A DNA stretch of 64,000 bases. Origin: JAODBJ01 sp963782465. GTDB taxonomy: Bacteria; Actinomycetota; Acidimicrobiia; IMCC26256; PALSA-610. This document shows, one piece after another, positions 18,155-27,012 of this stretch (position 1 is its first letter; the number at the start of each line of letters is the position of its first letter). Where the stretch lies: assembly GCA_963782465.1 (NCBI GenBank), contig CAWAJR010000002.1, forward strand, positions 565,417-629,416. The letters are read 5' to 3'. The position numbers and the translations under genes were made by a program. The notes under the pieces were generated by a model. The model made no database searches, was not told the origin of the DNA, and saw only the letters and a program-made list of their open reading frames with translations.

Positions 18155-19711
18155 ATGTCAGACGCGGGTATGAAAGAACGCACCGTCGGCGACATCATGA
18201 GCCGGCCCGTTGTCACCGCCGCGCCGGCCGAAACCGTCGCGGTCGCCGCGGCTCGCATGCACGACCGTCACGTCGGTTCGGTTGTCGTCGTCGACGGCGA
18301 CGATCGCGCGATCGGCATCCTCACCGAGCGCGACATGATCCGCCTCGGCGCGGCCGGCGCCGACGCTTCGCTTGCGAAGGTGTCGGAATGGATGACCGCC
18401 GATCCCGACACCGTCGCCTCGAACGTGCCGGCGCGCGCCGCGTTCGCGAGCCTCGCCGAGCACGGTTACCGCCACATCCCCGTCGTCGACGGCAGCAAGC
18501 TCGCCGGCATCGTCTCGATCCGCGACCTCATGCGCATCGCGATGATCCAACCGGCCGCGGCGCAGGCGCACGAAGTGCCGCGCGGCCTCGAGGGCGTGGT
18601 CGTCGCGGAAACCACGATCGGCGACGTACGCGGGCTCGAAGGCTTCTATCACTACCGCCAGTACAACGCGGTCGAACTCGCGCGCAGCCGCCCGATCGAA
18701 GACGTGTGGCACCTCATGTTCGAGGGCCGGCTCCCGGAAACCACGACCGAGCGCGACGCGTTCATCCGTGAAGTCGCGCCGCTGCGCGTCGTACCGCAGT
18801 CGGTCGCCGAAGTGTTGCCGGCGATCGCCCACGCCGGCGACGATTTCGTGCCGCTCGACGCGTTGCGCACCGCGGTGTCGTTGTTCGGCGCCGCGCTCGG
18901 CTTCCGACCGACCCTCGATGTCGACGCGACGACCCTGCGCGCCCAGGCCCTTGCGACCTGCGCCGTGGTACCAGCCCTCGTCACCGCGCTGTGGCGGTTA
19001 CGGCAGGGAAAGGCACCCGTCGCGCCGGATCCCGACCTGCGGTATGCCGCGAACTACGTGTACATGATGCTGGGCGAGGTACCGCCGCCGGAGTACGCGG
19101 CCGCGGTCGAGAAGTACCTCATCTCGACGGTCGACCACGGGTTCAACGCGTCGACGTTCACGGCCCGGGTGATCACCTCGACCGGCGCCGATCTCGGCGC
19201 CGCGATCGTGGGGGCGATCGGCGCGCTCTCCGGGCCGTTGCACGGCGGCGCGCCCAGCCGCGCGTTGCAGATGCTCGACGAGATCGGCACCGCCGACCGC
19301 GCCGAAGCCTGGCTGCGCGACGCGGTCGAGAGCGGCAGCCGCCTGATGGGTTTCGGGCACCGGGTCTACAAGACCGACGACCCGCGCTCCTTGCTCCTCC
19401 GTGAGGTTGCCGACTCGCTCGGCGGCGAGAAGATGGAGCTGGCGCGCCACATCGAAGCCACTGCGATCAAGGTGCTCGACGAACTGAAGCCGGGCCGGCG
19501 CCTCTACACGAACGTCGAGTTCTACGCCGGGATCGTGATGGACCGCTGCGGGATCCCGCGTGAAATGTTCACGCCGACATTCGCGTGCAGCCGGGTCATC
19601 GGATGGTGCGCGCACGTGCTCGAACAGGCGGCCGACAACCGGCTGATCCGGCCGAGCGCCCAGTACGTCGGGCCTCCCCCGCCCCAACCGGTGCCGCCGC
19701 TCCCGGCTTAG
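18155..19711 (+). CDS. CBS-domain/citrate (methylcitrate) synthase fusion
   Basis: A 518-residue fusion. Residues about 8-130 are a CBS pair (TVGDIMSRPVVTAAP, RAIGILTERDMIR, WMTADPDTV, RHIPVVDGSKLAGIVSIRDLM), which normally senses adenine nucleotides. The remainder is citrate synthase: PLHGGAPSRAL and GFGHRVYKTDDPR give the two catalytic histidines. NVEFYAG has Glu where E. coli GltA has the catalytic Asp, a substitution I associate with the methylcitrate-synthase-like group. Condensation of oxaloacetate with acetyl- or propionyl-CoA would be tuned by energy state. The ATG at 18155 follows GAGAGGAA. Confidence 0.87.
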   Translation: MSDAGMKERTVGDIMSRPVVTAAPAETVAVAAARMHDRHVGSVVVVDGDDRAIGILTERDMIRLGAAGADASLAKVSEWMTADPDTVASNVPARAAFASLAEHGYRHIPVVDGSKLAGIVSIRDLMRIAMIQPAAAQAHEVPRGLEGVVVAETTIGDVRGLEGFYHYRQYNAVELARSRPIEDVWHLMFEGRLPETTTERDAFIREVAPLRVVPQSVAEVLPAIAHAGDDFVPLDALRTAVSLFGAALGFRPTLDVDATTLRAQALATCAVVPALVTALWRLRQGKAPVAPDPDLRYAANYVYMMLGEVPPPEYAAAVEKYLISTVDHGFNASTFTARVITSTGADLGAAIVGAIGALSGPLHGGAPSRALQMLDEIGTADRAEAWLRDAVESGSRLMGFGHRVYKTDDPRSLLLREVADSLGGEKMELARHIEATAIKVLDELKPGRRLYTNVEFYAGIVMDRCGIPREMFTPTFACSRVIGWCAHVLEQAADNRLIRPSAQYVGPPPPQPVPPLPA

Positions 19712-19956
19712 GCGCAGCCCTTCTGGGCGAGCAACGATTCGAGTTCGCCGACATTGGCGAGCGTTGCCGCTTCGTCGCCGACGAACTCGACATCGAACTC
19801 GTCTTCGATGCGGAACAGCAGCGTGACGTGCTGCAGCGAATCCCAGTCGGGGATGTCGGCCGCCGTCGTCGTGTCGGAGAGGACAAGGTTGGGATCGTCG
19901 AAGACGTCGCGAAAGACGGTTTGTAGCTGCTCGCGCAATGCCACGGCGTTGCTCAC
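19708..19956 (-). CDS. Acyl carrier protein
   Basis: An 82-residue acidic helical protein with DWDSLQHVTLLFRIEDEF, in which Ser40 of the D-S-L motif would carry phosphopantetheine. The GTG start at 19956 overlaps the stop of the FkbH-like gene as GTGA, so the two are co-translated and almost certainly work together: FkbH-type proteins load a three-carbon glycolytic unit onto such a carrier. It converges with the citrate synthase gene with a 4-nt end overlap. Confidence 0.85.
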   Translation of the reverse strand: MSNAVALREQLQTVFRDVFDDPNLVLSDTTTAADIPDWDSLQHVTLLFRIEDEFDVEFVGDEAATLANVGELESLLAQKGCA

Positions 19957-21911
19957 TCCTGGATCTCGATGAACGATGTGTTTTCGCAGGCGCCTGCGAC
20001 GGGGCGCTCCCACACGGTGGCAGCGTCGCGTTCGGCGACGAGCGTGAACCCCAGCGATGGATAGTGGTCTTGGACGAGACCATTCTTGCCCGACGGTACG
20101 AAGGTCCCGCGCAGCGTCGTGCACCCCCGGTCCGACGCCGATCGCGCGATCGCGGCGAGCATCGCCTGCTCGACGCCACGACCGATCACTCGGCAACTCA
20201 TCAGCCACGTGTCGATGTCGAGCGTGGCGCCGTCGAGCTCGGCGATCACGACCGCGACGAGCCCATGGTCGGTGAAACGATCACGGAGGCGCAACGAGAG
20301 ATGCACGTAGCGGTCGTCGGCGACGATCGCCTGCAACTCGCCCGGCCCGCGCCGCCGCGTCGTGAGGTTGAACTGGTTCGTCTTCCCGATCAGCTGCGCG
20401 ATCCGGGCCACGTCGACGTCGATGAACGGGCTGATGACGGCGGCCATGTGCAGGTCGCGGTAGAAGTCGTCGATGGAACCGGCCGAGCGTTCCAGCTCGT
20501 TGATCTGCGAACGCGCCCGGTACTGCTCCGTGCGGTGGGCATCTTCGGCCGTGTAACTGCCGGTCTCGAACCACGGGTAGCCGGCGAGCGCCCGCGCGTA
20601 GAGCGACGGTTGCCGGGGGATCGTGATCACGTCGACGTCGGGCAGGAAGCGTCGCACCTCCTGGCGCTCCACGGGGTTGTCGTCGACGTAGGCGATCGCG
20701 TCGAGGCCGATGGAGAGGTCGGCGGCGATCTGTTTGATGTTGTCGACCTTCGACTGCCAGTTGGCGACGAACGCGGCGAAGTCGTCGAGCCGTAGATGCA
20801 TGTCGGGGAGCTGCTCGAACGGCTCGCGCGCCGCGGCATCGTCGTTCTTGCTGCACGCGGCGAGCACGACACCACGCCGTTTCAGCGCGAGCAGACGGTC
20901 CTGGAAGGCGAGGTACCCGTCGCCGGCGGCATCGCCACCGACCTTCAGGCCGGCGAGCCCGTCTTCACCGACCACCCCGCCCCACAAGGTGTTGTCGAGG
21001 TCGACCACGACACACTTGCGGCCGAGCCCGAGATGACCGGCGACGACAGCGACGGTATGGCGCGCCAGCGCCGGCGTGGCCGGTAGCGAGACGCCGAGCT
21101 TCGCCCGGTCCCACCAGAGCGGGTCGAACCACGCCTGCTTGCCGAATGCCGACGCCAGCCGTTCGCAGTCGACGATGCGCACGTTCGCGGGCAACCCGTC
21201 GGCGAGGTGTTCGTTGCAGCGGGCGAGCATGCGCACGCGCGAACCGGGGAGCGTCGCGTCGAGGTGCGCGATCGCCGCGTCGGCGGGCACGACGAAGCTG
21301 TGCTGCACCACGGTCGCGCCGAGTGCACCCGCCCGCGACCAGAGGGCGCGCCAACGTTCCACCTCCGCGTCGACGTCGGTCGCGGGTTGGTCGCTCCAAT
21401 CGGGAAGCGTGGTCGCGCGCGCGTCGACCGCGAGAACGACGATGTCGGGCGCGAACGCGTGCAACGAACTTGCCGGGTCGAGGAGTTCGCGCTCGTACTG
21501 CGCATACCCCGTCTCCAACATTTCCAGCTCGATGCCCCGGCTGGCCGCGACGAGCCGCACGAGCCGAGCGAGGTACGTGGTGGTGTAGCTGCCGAGGAAC
21601 GCGACCTTCGCCGTGCGCTTCACCGCACCCGCGGCCGGTCGGAGCGGCGCGAAGAGGCGGGCCGCCGCGTCCCACACGCCGAAATCGTCGTCGCCTTCGA
21701 CGGTCCGTACCGCCCAGAACCGGGCCGAATCGGGGTCGCCGGCATCGAGGAACGCGCGTGCGAGCGCGACGCACACGGCTCCCGCCGGCACCTCGGTCAG
21801 CTCGGCCGCCTTGGTGAACGCGCCCAGCGCGCCGTCGACATCGGCGTTGCGCCGGCACTCTTCGCCCAGCGCGAGGAGAACACGCAACTCGTCGTTCGGC
21901 GATGACGCCAC
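19953..21911 (-). CDS. FkbH-like HAD-IIIC/GNAT protein
   Basis: A 652-residue multidomain protein. It has a helical repeat-like N-terminus (1-95), an SGNH-like region (100-270), a HAD-IIIC domain with VVVDLDNTLWGGVVGEDG (Asp304 and Asp306), ACSKNDD and AYVDDNPVERQEV, and a C-terminal GNAT-like acyltransferase part. FkbH enzymes take 1,3-bisphosphoglycerate to form glyceryl-ACP, the precursor of methoxymalonyl or similar units. The partner ACP is directly downstream with GTGA coupling. No ketosynthase or dehydrogenases accompany it here, so the final product is unknown. Start GTG at 21911. Confidence 0.85.
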   Translation of the reverse strand: MASSPNDELRVLLALGEECRRNADVDGALGAFTKAAELTEVPAGAVCVALARAFLDAGDPDSARFWAVRTVEGDDDFGVWDAAARLFAPLRPAAGAVKRTAKVAFLGSYTTTYLARLVRLVAASRGIELEMLETGYAQYERELLDPASSLHAFAPDIVVLAVDARATTLPDWSDQPATDVDAEVERWRALWSRAGALGATVVQHSFVVPADAAIAHLDATLPGSRVRMLARCNEHLADGLPANVRIVDCERLASAFGKQAWFDPLWWDRAKLGVSLPATPALARHTVAVVAGHLGLGRKCVVVDLDNTLWGGVVGEDGLAGLKVGGDAAGDGYLAFQDRLLALKRRGVVLAACSKNDDAAAREPFEQLPDMHLRLDDFAAFVANWQSKVDNIKQIAADLSIGLDAIAYVDDNPVERQEVRRFLPDVDVITIPRQPSLYARALAGYPWFETGSYTAEDAHRTEQYRARSQINELERSAGSIDDFYRDLHMAAVISPFIDVDVARIAQLIGKTNQFNLTTRRRGPGELQAIVADDRYVHLSLRLRDRFTDHGLVAVVIAELDGATLDIDTWLMSCRVIGRGVEQAMLAAIARSASDRGCTTLRGTFVPSGKNGLVQDHYPSLGFTLVAERDAATVWERPVAGACENTSFIEIQE

Positions 21912-22013
21912 GCGCGGCCTCCCTCCCTGCGGGCCTCCCCGTCGCGGGTCGACGGTGGGTACGACAGGGTATGTCCCGCGGCTCGGCGGGCCTGCGGTCG
22001 CGCGGGGTTGCTT

Positions 22014-22532
22014 CTATTCGGTGGCCGGCGGCGAAGCGGACGGAGGGGCCGCCGAGTCGTCGTCGGGCGGTGCCCAATCGCGCCACGAGACCGGCTCCTG
22101 CCCCGCGACCTGGCGCACGAATTCACCGAGGTACCACATCCAGAACGTGCGGACCTCGGCGGTGGGCAGCAAGGTCAGCATCTGACCGTTCCGGCAGTAC
22201 TCCTCCACTTCGAGGAGTACCGGCACCGCATCCAGCGTCTCCTCACGGAACGACGCCGGGACGAACAGCTCGAGGTCGACGTAACGTTCCCCTCGGGAAA
22301 GCGCATCGTCGATGACGTCCTCGGCGTGCGGGTTCAACCCGTCGTACCGCTTGCCCGACGCCTCGGCCAGTTCGAGCAGCCGCCGGGGCACGAGTTCGGC
22401 ATCGGCCTCGCTGCTGTGCGCGATCAGCGCGAACTCGCGCAGGAGTTCCTCTCCGTGTTGCTGGGCGCGGAACATCGTGCGGAGAGGGAAATCGCGCAGG
22501 ACGACGCGGCACATTTCGTCCGGTTGCACCAC
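22014..22532 (-). CDS. Hypothetical protein (about 172 aa)
   Basis: Unrecognised. It reads CRVVLRDFPLRTMFRAQQH, then an acidic helical stretch, DVIDDALSRGERYVDLELFVP and VLLEVEEYCRNGQMLTLLPTAEVRTFWMWYLGEFVRQV, ending in a Ser/Pro/Asp-rich tail. There is no signal peptide or membrane segment. The start is ambiguous: in-frame TTG 22556, GTG 22541, 22532 and 22529 and ATG 22514 are all possible. The C-terminal pattern recalls small proteins encoded beside SpoIIE/RsbW regulators, but no such partner is adjacent, so I make no functional claim. It is divergent from the lipoprotein at 22575. Confidence 0.6.
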   Translation of the reverse strand: MVQPDEMCRVVLRDFPLRTMFRAQQHGEELLREFALIAHSSEADAELVPRRLLELAEASGKRYDGLNPHAEDVIDDALSRGERYVDLELFVPASFREETLDAVPVLLEVEEYCRNGQMLTLLPTAEVRTFWMWYLGEFVRQVAGQEPVSWRDWAPPDDDSAAPPSASPPATE

Positions 22533-22574
22533 GCAGGACACTACTGCCGGCCGCAAGTCCGCCGATCAGTCACG

Positions 22575-22919
22575 GTGAACATTTCACGCGCCCGCGCGAG
22601 GGCGGCCTTTCTCGCGCTCGCTCTGGCCGTCGGTGGCTCCGCCGCCGCGTGCAGCGGAAATGGCAGCCATGTGACGGCGCCTACGACGACCGCGCCGGCG
22701 ACGGCGACCACCGCCAAGCCTGAGATTGCCCAACCGGTCGTCGACACCGCCGCGCAGGCCAAGGCCGCGACCAAAGCCGCGATCGCGGCGAGACGGGCCA
22801 AACTGAGGGCGATCGCGCAGCGGCTCGCCGACATTCGGGCGTCGATCGACGGCGCGCGTCAAGCGGTGTCCGATGCCGACCCGGGGAAGGCGCAAGCCTC
22901 AGAAGGGACTGCGCCGTGA
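22575..22919 (+). CDS. Small predicted lipoprotein
   Basis: 114 residues starting at GTG 22575. The N-terminus is basic, then hydrophobic (AAFLALALAVGGSAAACSG), with a lipobox-like A-A-A-C at about residue 26. A Thr/Ala-rich linker and an Ala/Lys/Arg helix (LRAIAQRLADIRASIDGARQAV) follow. It would be anchored outside the membrane. The stop overlaps the GTG of the next exported protein (GTGA), so both are one unit. Function unknown. Confidence 0.65.
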   Translation: MNISRARARAAFLALALAVGGSAAACSGNGSHVTAPTTTAPATATTAKPEIAQPVVDTAAQAKAATKAAIAARRAKLRAIAQRLADIRASIDGARQAVSDADPGKAQASEGTAP

Positions 22920-23644
22920 ACCGCCGCCGTCGCTCCTCGCGCCCCGCCCTCGCCGTTCTCGGCGCGCTCGTGGCCGGTGTCGCCGCGACCGTTGTCCCCG
23001 GCGGCGTCGACGGCGGCGCCGCCGCGGCCGCCTGCCGTCCCTTCACCGAGATCAAGGCCGCCGTGCACACCGCGGCGACGCACCGTGAAACGGTGCTCGA
23101 CCAGCTGGTCGCCGCGCTGCAGCCGCACACGGATCCCTTCTCGCTCAACCAGGCGCAGACGTCGACGTTGCTGGAGGCCAAAGACGCGGTGACCAAGCTC
23201 GACCAGACCGTGAGCAGCAGCTGCTATCAGAGCGCGGGTGCGATTCACGATGCCGTCGTGCCGATGTTCGACCAGCAACGCGTGTACTGGCTGCGAGTGC
23301 CGCAGACTCACGTCATCGAGGCAGCCGACTTCCTCGCTGAAGCGACCGCGAGCCTCAAGTCGGTTGCCCAGTCGCTCGCCCCGCTCGCGAAGGCGAACCC
23401 GAAGGCGCAGAGCGATCTCGCGGCCATGAACCAGTCGATCGCCAACGCGATGGCGAGAATCGGTGGATCGCCGACGCCGAGCGCGAGCATCGCGGCGGTC
23501 GCCGCGCTGCAACCCGCCACCGACATGACCGCGAACGACGTTGCCGTCAACTCGGCACGCGCCGATCTCACCGCCGCGACGGCCTCGCTCGAGTCCGCAC
23601 GCGACCACGGAGCCGTCGTCGTCAACGACTTGCGGGTCGGCTGA
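22916..23644 (+). CDS. Hypothetical exported helical protein
   Basis: 242 residues with an Arg-rich N-region and a hydrophobic core (PALAVLGALVAGVAATVVPGG) ending near AAAA-C, a signal peptide or lipoprotein signal. The mature part is Ala/Gln-rich and helical (ETVLDQLVAALQPH, FLAEATASLKSVAQSLAPLAKANPKAQSDL), with only two cysteines (one probably at the mature N-terminus, one in SSSCYQSA). Co-translated with the lipoprotein just upstream. A cell-surface partner of that protein is plausible, but nothing identifies a role. Confidence 0.62.
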   Translation: MNRRRRSSRPALAVLGALVAGVAATVVPGGVDGGAAAAACRPFTEIKAAVHTAATHRETVLDQLVAALQPHTDPFSLNQAQTSTLLEAKDAVTKLDQTVSSSCYQSAGAIHDAVVPMFDQQRVYWLRVPQTHVIEAADFLAEATASLKSVAQSLAPLAKANPKAQSDLAAMNQSIANAMARIGGSPTPSASIAAVAALQPATDMTANDVAVNSARADLTAATASLESARDHGAVVVNDLRVG

Positions 23645-23667
23645 CATCCGGTAGGAACGCAGACGCG

Positions 23668-23695
23668 GCGAGGGCCGGGTTCACCGGGCCCTCGC
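23668..23695. terminator. Bidirectional terminator hairpin
   Basis: GCGAGGGCC pairs with GGCCCTCGC (9 bp, 10-nt loop) between the convergent genes ending at 23644 and 23742. Confidence 0.6.
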
Positions 23696-23741
23696 TGCTC
23701 GCGGTCAGCTTCGCTTGTACGCCTCCCGGCGTCGAGGCGGT

Positions 23742-24524
23742 TCAGTCGGTGCTCGACGGGTGGCCGAACCCGGCGAACGCACGGTGCACGAAGTCCCACA
23801 TCGTCGTGGGCATGATGCTGAACGGTGTGTTCGCGTCCGAGACCACCCGGATCTGGTACACGAACTGACCGCGGCGCACGAACGCGTCGGCGATCATCAC
23901 GTGCGTCGAGCCGTCTTCGGTCGTCAGGACGAGGGCGTCGTCACCGAGGCCCTTGAGGTCGGCGGCGTTCCCCATCGACGGCTGGCGGACCCAGACACTT
24001 CCGTTGTCCTGGAACAGGGTGCAGTTGTCGACTGCGTCCTTCATCTGCGCCATGACTTGCTGCGCGCCGTCCCCGGCGAACCCTTGCACGGCGTAGGTGA
24101 CACTGAGGTCCTGCTGCGCCGTCAGGTACTGCCGCAGGAAACCGCCGGCCGCGGTCCCGACGCCGGTGCGCCCGCACAGCGCTCGGACCGAGTACCCGGC
24201 GAGGCTGTCTTGCTGGGCGCGCACGGAAAGCGCGCCCGTGAACGTCGGCTGCAGCAGGTTCTGCACCGAGATCGCCGGCGGGATCTCCGACGCGTAGTCG
24301 AACTTCTTGAGCGCCACTGCCGTGAGCGCCGGCGCCTTGGGCGCGGTCGTCGGCGGCGTGATCGGCCGGAGCGGTTCGGTCACCGGCTTGAGCACCGGTT
24401 GGGTCTGGGAGTGCGACCCGGTCGCGTCCTTCGTCGCGTCGGTGGTCGTGCCGGCACACGCGCCGGCGCACAGTGCACCGGTGACGACGATCGAACCGGT
24501 CACGAGGAGCTTGTTGATGTTCAC
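23742..24524 (-). CDS. Predicted lipoprotein, sensor-domain-like
   Basis: 260 residues. The N-terminus MNINKLLVTGSIVVTGALCAG has a lipobox (LCAGAC region), followed by a Thr/Pro linker and a globular domain with paired cysteines (ALCGRTG, DNCTLFQ). The shape resembles the extracellular sensor domains of mycobacterial PknH-type proteins (one lipidated or membrane-anchored domain with two disulfides), which I infer from layout only. It is the last gene of the type VII-like cluster, separated by 166 bp from the EspG-like gene, and may be an accessory lipoprotein of that system. Confidence 0.6.
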   Translation of the reverse strand: MNINKLLVTGSIVVTGALCAGACAGTTTDATKDATGSHSQTQPVLKPVTEPLRPITPPTTAPKAPALTAVALKKFDYASEIPPAISVQNLLQPTFTGALSVRAQQDSLAGYSVRALCGRTGVGTAAGGFLRQYLTAQQDLSVTYAVQGFAGDGAQQVMAQMKDAVDNCTLFQDNGSVWVRQPSMGNAADLKGLGDDALVLTTEDGSTHVMIADAFVRRGQFVYQIRVVSDANTPFSIMPTTMWDFVHRAFAGFGHPSSTD

Positions 24525-24690
24525 GGTTGTCCCTTTCGATCGGCGCGTCGTGCGCGCCGCTGGTTGTTGCGCCGGTTCCCGACGGGTCGCTGCGTGCGAC
24601 CAACCGTGACAACGCGCGACGAACCAAGACGTGACGGCACAACCGAAGACGTTCGACGCTCAGCCCGACGCGGCGCGGCGCGCGCGTGCG

Positions 24691-25473
24691 TCAGCGAGTG
24701 GGCAGCAAGTCGAGAAGATCGCGCGCGATCGGTTCGAGGGTCGTCTGATCGACCCGCAACCGGTTCGCGTCGACACGCGTGACCCCCCACAACCCACGCT
24801 CGCGGGTGTCGATCACCGTGACTTCCCCACCTTCGATGCGTTGCGCCTCGGGTCGGTGAACGATCGCGACGGTTGCCATCACCCACGCCGGCGGTTCGGG
24901 ACCGAGCAGTTCGTCGACGGTTTGGGCGTCGACCCCGGCGGCGGCCAACACGGCTGATGCGCCGTCGCGGTCGGTCTGCGCCACCGCGTCGTACACCTGC
25001 GTCAGCGCGTCGGGATGGATGTCGAAGTGCGCGTCGCCGGACGCGCTGCCGCGTTCGGCGAGCTCCGCGGCATCGAGGACGCCGGCGAGGAGATCGACCG
25101 TGGGGAACGGCCGGAGTTGGTGCACGCCGTAGGTGCGCGGCACCATCTCGACGGTCACGTCGAGACCGGCGGCGAAGTACGCAGTCGCGATCGTGTCGCC
25201 GGCGCGCCGAGCAACCCGCACCAGCACCCGCGGCTTGGCGATGATCGCCAGGAGCGAAGCGATCACCGGCAACACGGTGCCGTCGGACGCGTGCACGACA
25301 TTGCGGGCCACCAGCGACCGGTCGGCCGCGTCGAGGACCCGCTCCCGGATCGACGGCGCGAGATCGTCGAGCGGGCCGGGGCCGAGCACCGGGAGTGGCG
25401 GGAGATCGAGCCGGCGCGCGAGCGCGACGAGTTCGTCGGTCGAGAAGCTCACCGACGTGCCGTTCGCCGCCAT
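24691..25473 (-). CDS. EspG-like ESX secretion-associated protein
   Basis: A 260-residue soluble protein. The opening FSTDELVALARRLDLPPLP, then RVLDAADRSLVARNVV, a LLAIIAKPRVLVRVARR strand-helix and a closing variable domain follow the layout of EspG chaperones, which hold ESX substrates before export. Position five genes from WXG100 proteins and an EccC-type ATPase supports this. Sequence similarity is at pattern level only. It starts 4 bp after the stop of the YbjN-like gene. If right, the 349-residue protein two genes upstream is the obvious client. Confidence 0.55.
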   Translation of the reverse strand: MAANGTSVSFSTDELVALARRLDLPPLPVLGPGPLDDLAPSIRERVLDAADRSLVARNVVHASDGTVLPVIASLLAIIAKPRVLVRVARRAGDTIATAYFAAGLDVTVEMVPRTYGVHQLRPFPTVDLLAGVLDAAELAERGSASGDAHFDIHPDALTQVYDAVAQTDRDGASAVLAAAGVDAQTVDELLGPEPPAWVMATVAIVHRPEAQRIEGGEVTVIDTRERGLWGVTRVDANRLRVDQTTLEPIARDLLDLLPTR

Positions 25474-25477
25474 CGGA

Positions 25478-25957
25478 TCAGTTCGCCGGCTTGTCGGCCG
25501 CGGCTCGGGCCACCACGTCGGGCAACCAGAAGGCGACGCACGCGGTGAGCACGACGTCGACCAGTGCGTGCACCTGCCCCGCCGCCGGCGGCTCGTTCGG
25601 CGCGATCGGCAACCACGACTGGAGCATGAGCCGCCCCGCCTCCGAGGTCTTCCAGTCTTCGATGAAGAGATGCGCCTTCACCGAGGCCGCCATCGCGTTC
25701 CAGTTGTTGCACGCGACGAACGTGATCGGCCACGCGTCGCGCGGTACCGGGCCGACGGCGGCCGCCGACAGCACCAGGCCGTGCTGCGGTGCCGGCAACA
25801 CCCGGCCGGCGATCGCGAACCGCAATGCGTCGTCGTTCGCGAAGAGCGCGTAGAGCTCACCGTCTTCGCGCGTTTCGTAAGTGAGCCCGCGCGCCTGCAA
25901 TTCGGCGCCGAGCACCTCGAGGGCCGCGACCATGTCGGGAACCGGTTGCGTGCTCAT
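25478..25957 (-). CDS. YbjN/type III chaperone-like protein
   Basis: A 159-residue protein with a small alpha/beta fold reading LYALFANDDALRFAIAGRVLPAP, PITFVACNNWNAMAASVKAHLF and AGRLMLQSWLPIAP. These resemble YbjN-domain proteins, which share a fold with type III secretion chaperones. The ATG at 25957 overlaps the stop of the 349-residue gene (ATGA), so it is made together with that protein and may be its chaperone. TVKAHLF-like strands and lack of a signal peptide indicate a cytoplasmic location. Confidence 0.6.
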   Translation of the reverse strand: MSTQPVPDMVAALEVLGAELQARGLTYETREDGELYALFANDDALRFAIAGRVLPAPQHGLVLSAAAVGPVPRDAWPITFVACNNWNAMAASVKAHLFIEDWKTSEAGRLMLQSWLPIAPNEPPAAGQVHALVDVVLTACVAFWLPDVVARAAADKPAN

Positions 25958-27003
25958 CCGAGACCGAACCCGGACGTGACGCCTTCGCCGGCAAGGATGC
26001 CGTTGACATTCGCGTCGCTGATGTTGTGTTCCGCGATACCGATGCCCGGGTTGAGGCTTCCGAACGGGTCGCTGATCGGGTTCGTGTGGATGAACTGGGT
26101 CGCGATACCGCTCGTCAGTGGCGGGGCTCCCCCTCCACCGGCGCCGGAATGCGCCGACGTGAGCAGCCCGTTCACGAACCCGTTGAGGTTCGACAGCGGG
26201 TTCGTCGGGCTGTTGTTGGAGAACGCACCGGCGATGTTGGAACCGGGGAACGAGCCGCCCGAGAGGATGCGGTTGATGTTGTTCTGCAGCGCCGCGTTCT
26301 CGAGGTTGCCGAGCGGGCTCGACGACGGTGACGGGTTGAGCGCGGCGGTGTTGAACCCGAGCGGGTTGTTGAGCACGGCCCGAGTTTGGTCCAAGAGGCC
26401 CTGGATCGGGGCGACCGCGTTCATCTCCGAAGCCGCGAGGGCTTGGCCCTGCGGACCGTCGAGAAACCCGAGAGGATCGTTCGACAGTTGCTGCACCTGG
26501 CCGAGCACGTCGGAGATCGGCGCCAGCGCGCCATTCTGCGTGCCGAGCGACCCAAGCGGATCGACGGCACCGAAGCCGGTCGCTGTCGACGGCATCGGCA
26601 TCACGACCTCGATCGTGCTGATCGGGTCTTCGAACAGCGGCGCTTCCCCGGCGGTCACCGGGAGCCACGGGGCGAGTGACCGGCCGGCCATCGCGCCGAG
26701 CAGGCCGAGCCCGCAGAGCAACACCGACACGAACTCGCCGAGGAGGTCGCTGTCGTCGGCCCGCAAGGCCTGGAACTGGGCGTCGCTCGCTTCGTTGTCG
26801 ATCGTGCCCGAGAGGCGCGCCAGGCCGCTGTTGATCTCGTCGGCCCAACTCATCAGGCGTTCGACACCCGGGTAGGCGCCGGGGGCGACATCGCTCCAGG
26901 CCCGGAGGAGGTCGAGGCGGATGTTGGCGATCACTTCACTTTCGCTCATGTACGAACGTGAGAGGGTTCGCAGGTCGTTGGTGTCGATGGTGATGCGGTT
27001 CAT
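25954..27003 (-). CDS. Putative type VII secreted or membrane protein, Asn/Gly-rich
   Basis: 349 residues. The N-terminal ~90 residues are helical with a WSDVAPGAYPG turn between helices, reminiscent of the WXG/LXG helical hairpin. One hydrophobic stretch follows (VSVLLCGLGLLGAMAGRSLAPWL, about 102-124). The remaining 220 residues are low-complexity, rich in Asn, Gly, Ser and Leu, with repeated N-P-L-G or D-P-L-G motifs. This is the best candidate substrate of the locus. It begins 9 bp after the second WXG-like gene and overlaps the YbjN-like gene. Confidence 0.6.
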   Translation of the reverse strand: MNRITIDTNDLRTLSRSYMSESEVIANIRLDLLRAWSDVAPGAYPGVERLMSWADEINSGLARLSGTIDNEASDAQFQALRADDSDLLGEFVSVLLCGLGLLGAMAGRSLAPWLPVTAGEAPLFEDPISTIEVVMPMPSTATGFGAVDPLGSLGTQNGALAPISDVLGQVQQLSNDPLGFLDGPQGQALAASEMNAVAPIQGLLDQTRAVLNNPLGFNTAALNPSPSSSPLGNLENAALQNNINRILSGGSFPGSNIAGAFSNNSPTNPLSNLNGFVNGLLTSAHSGAGGGGAPPLTSGIATQFIHTNPISDPFGSLNPGIGIAEHNISDANVNGILAGEGVTSGFGLG

Positions 27004-27012
27004 CGTCGGTCC

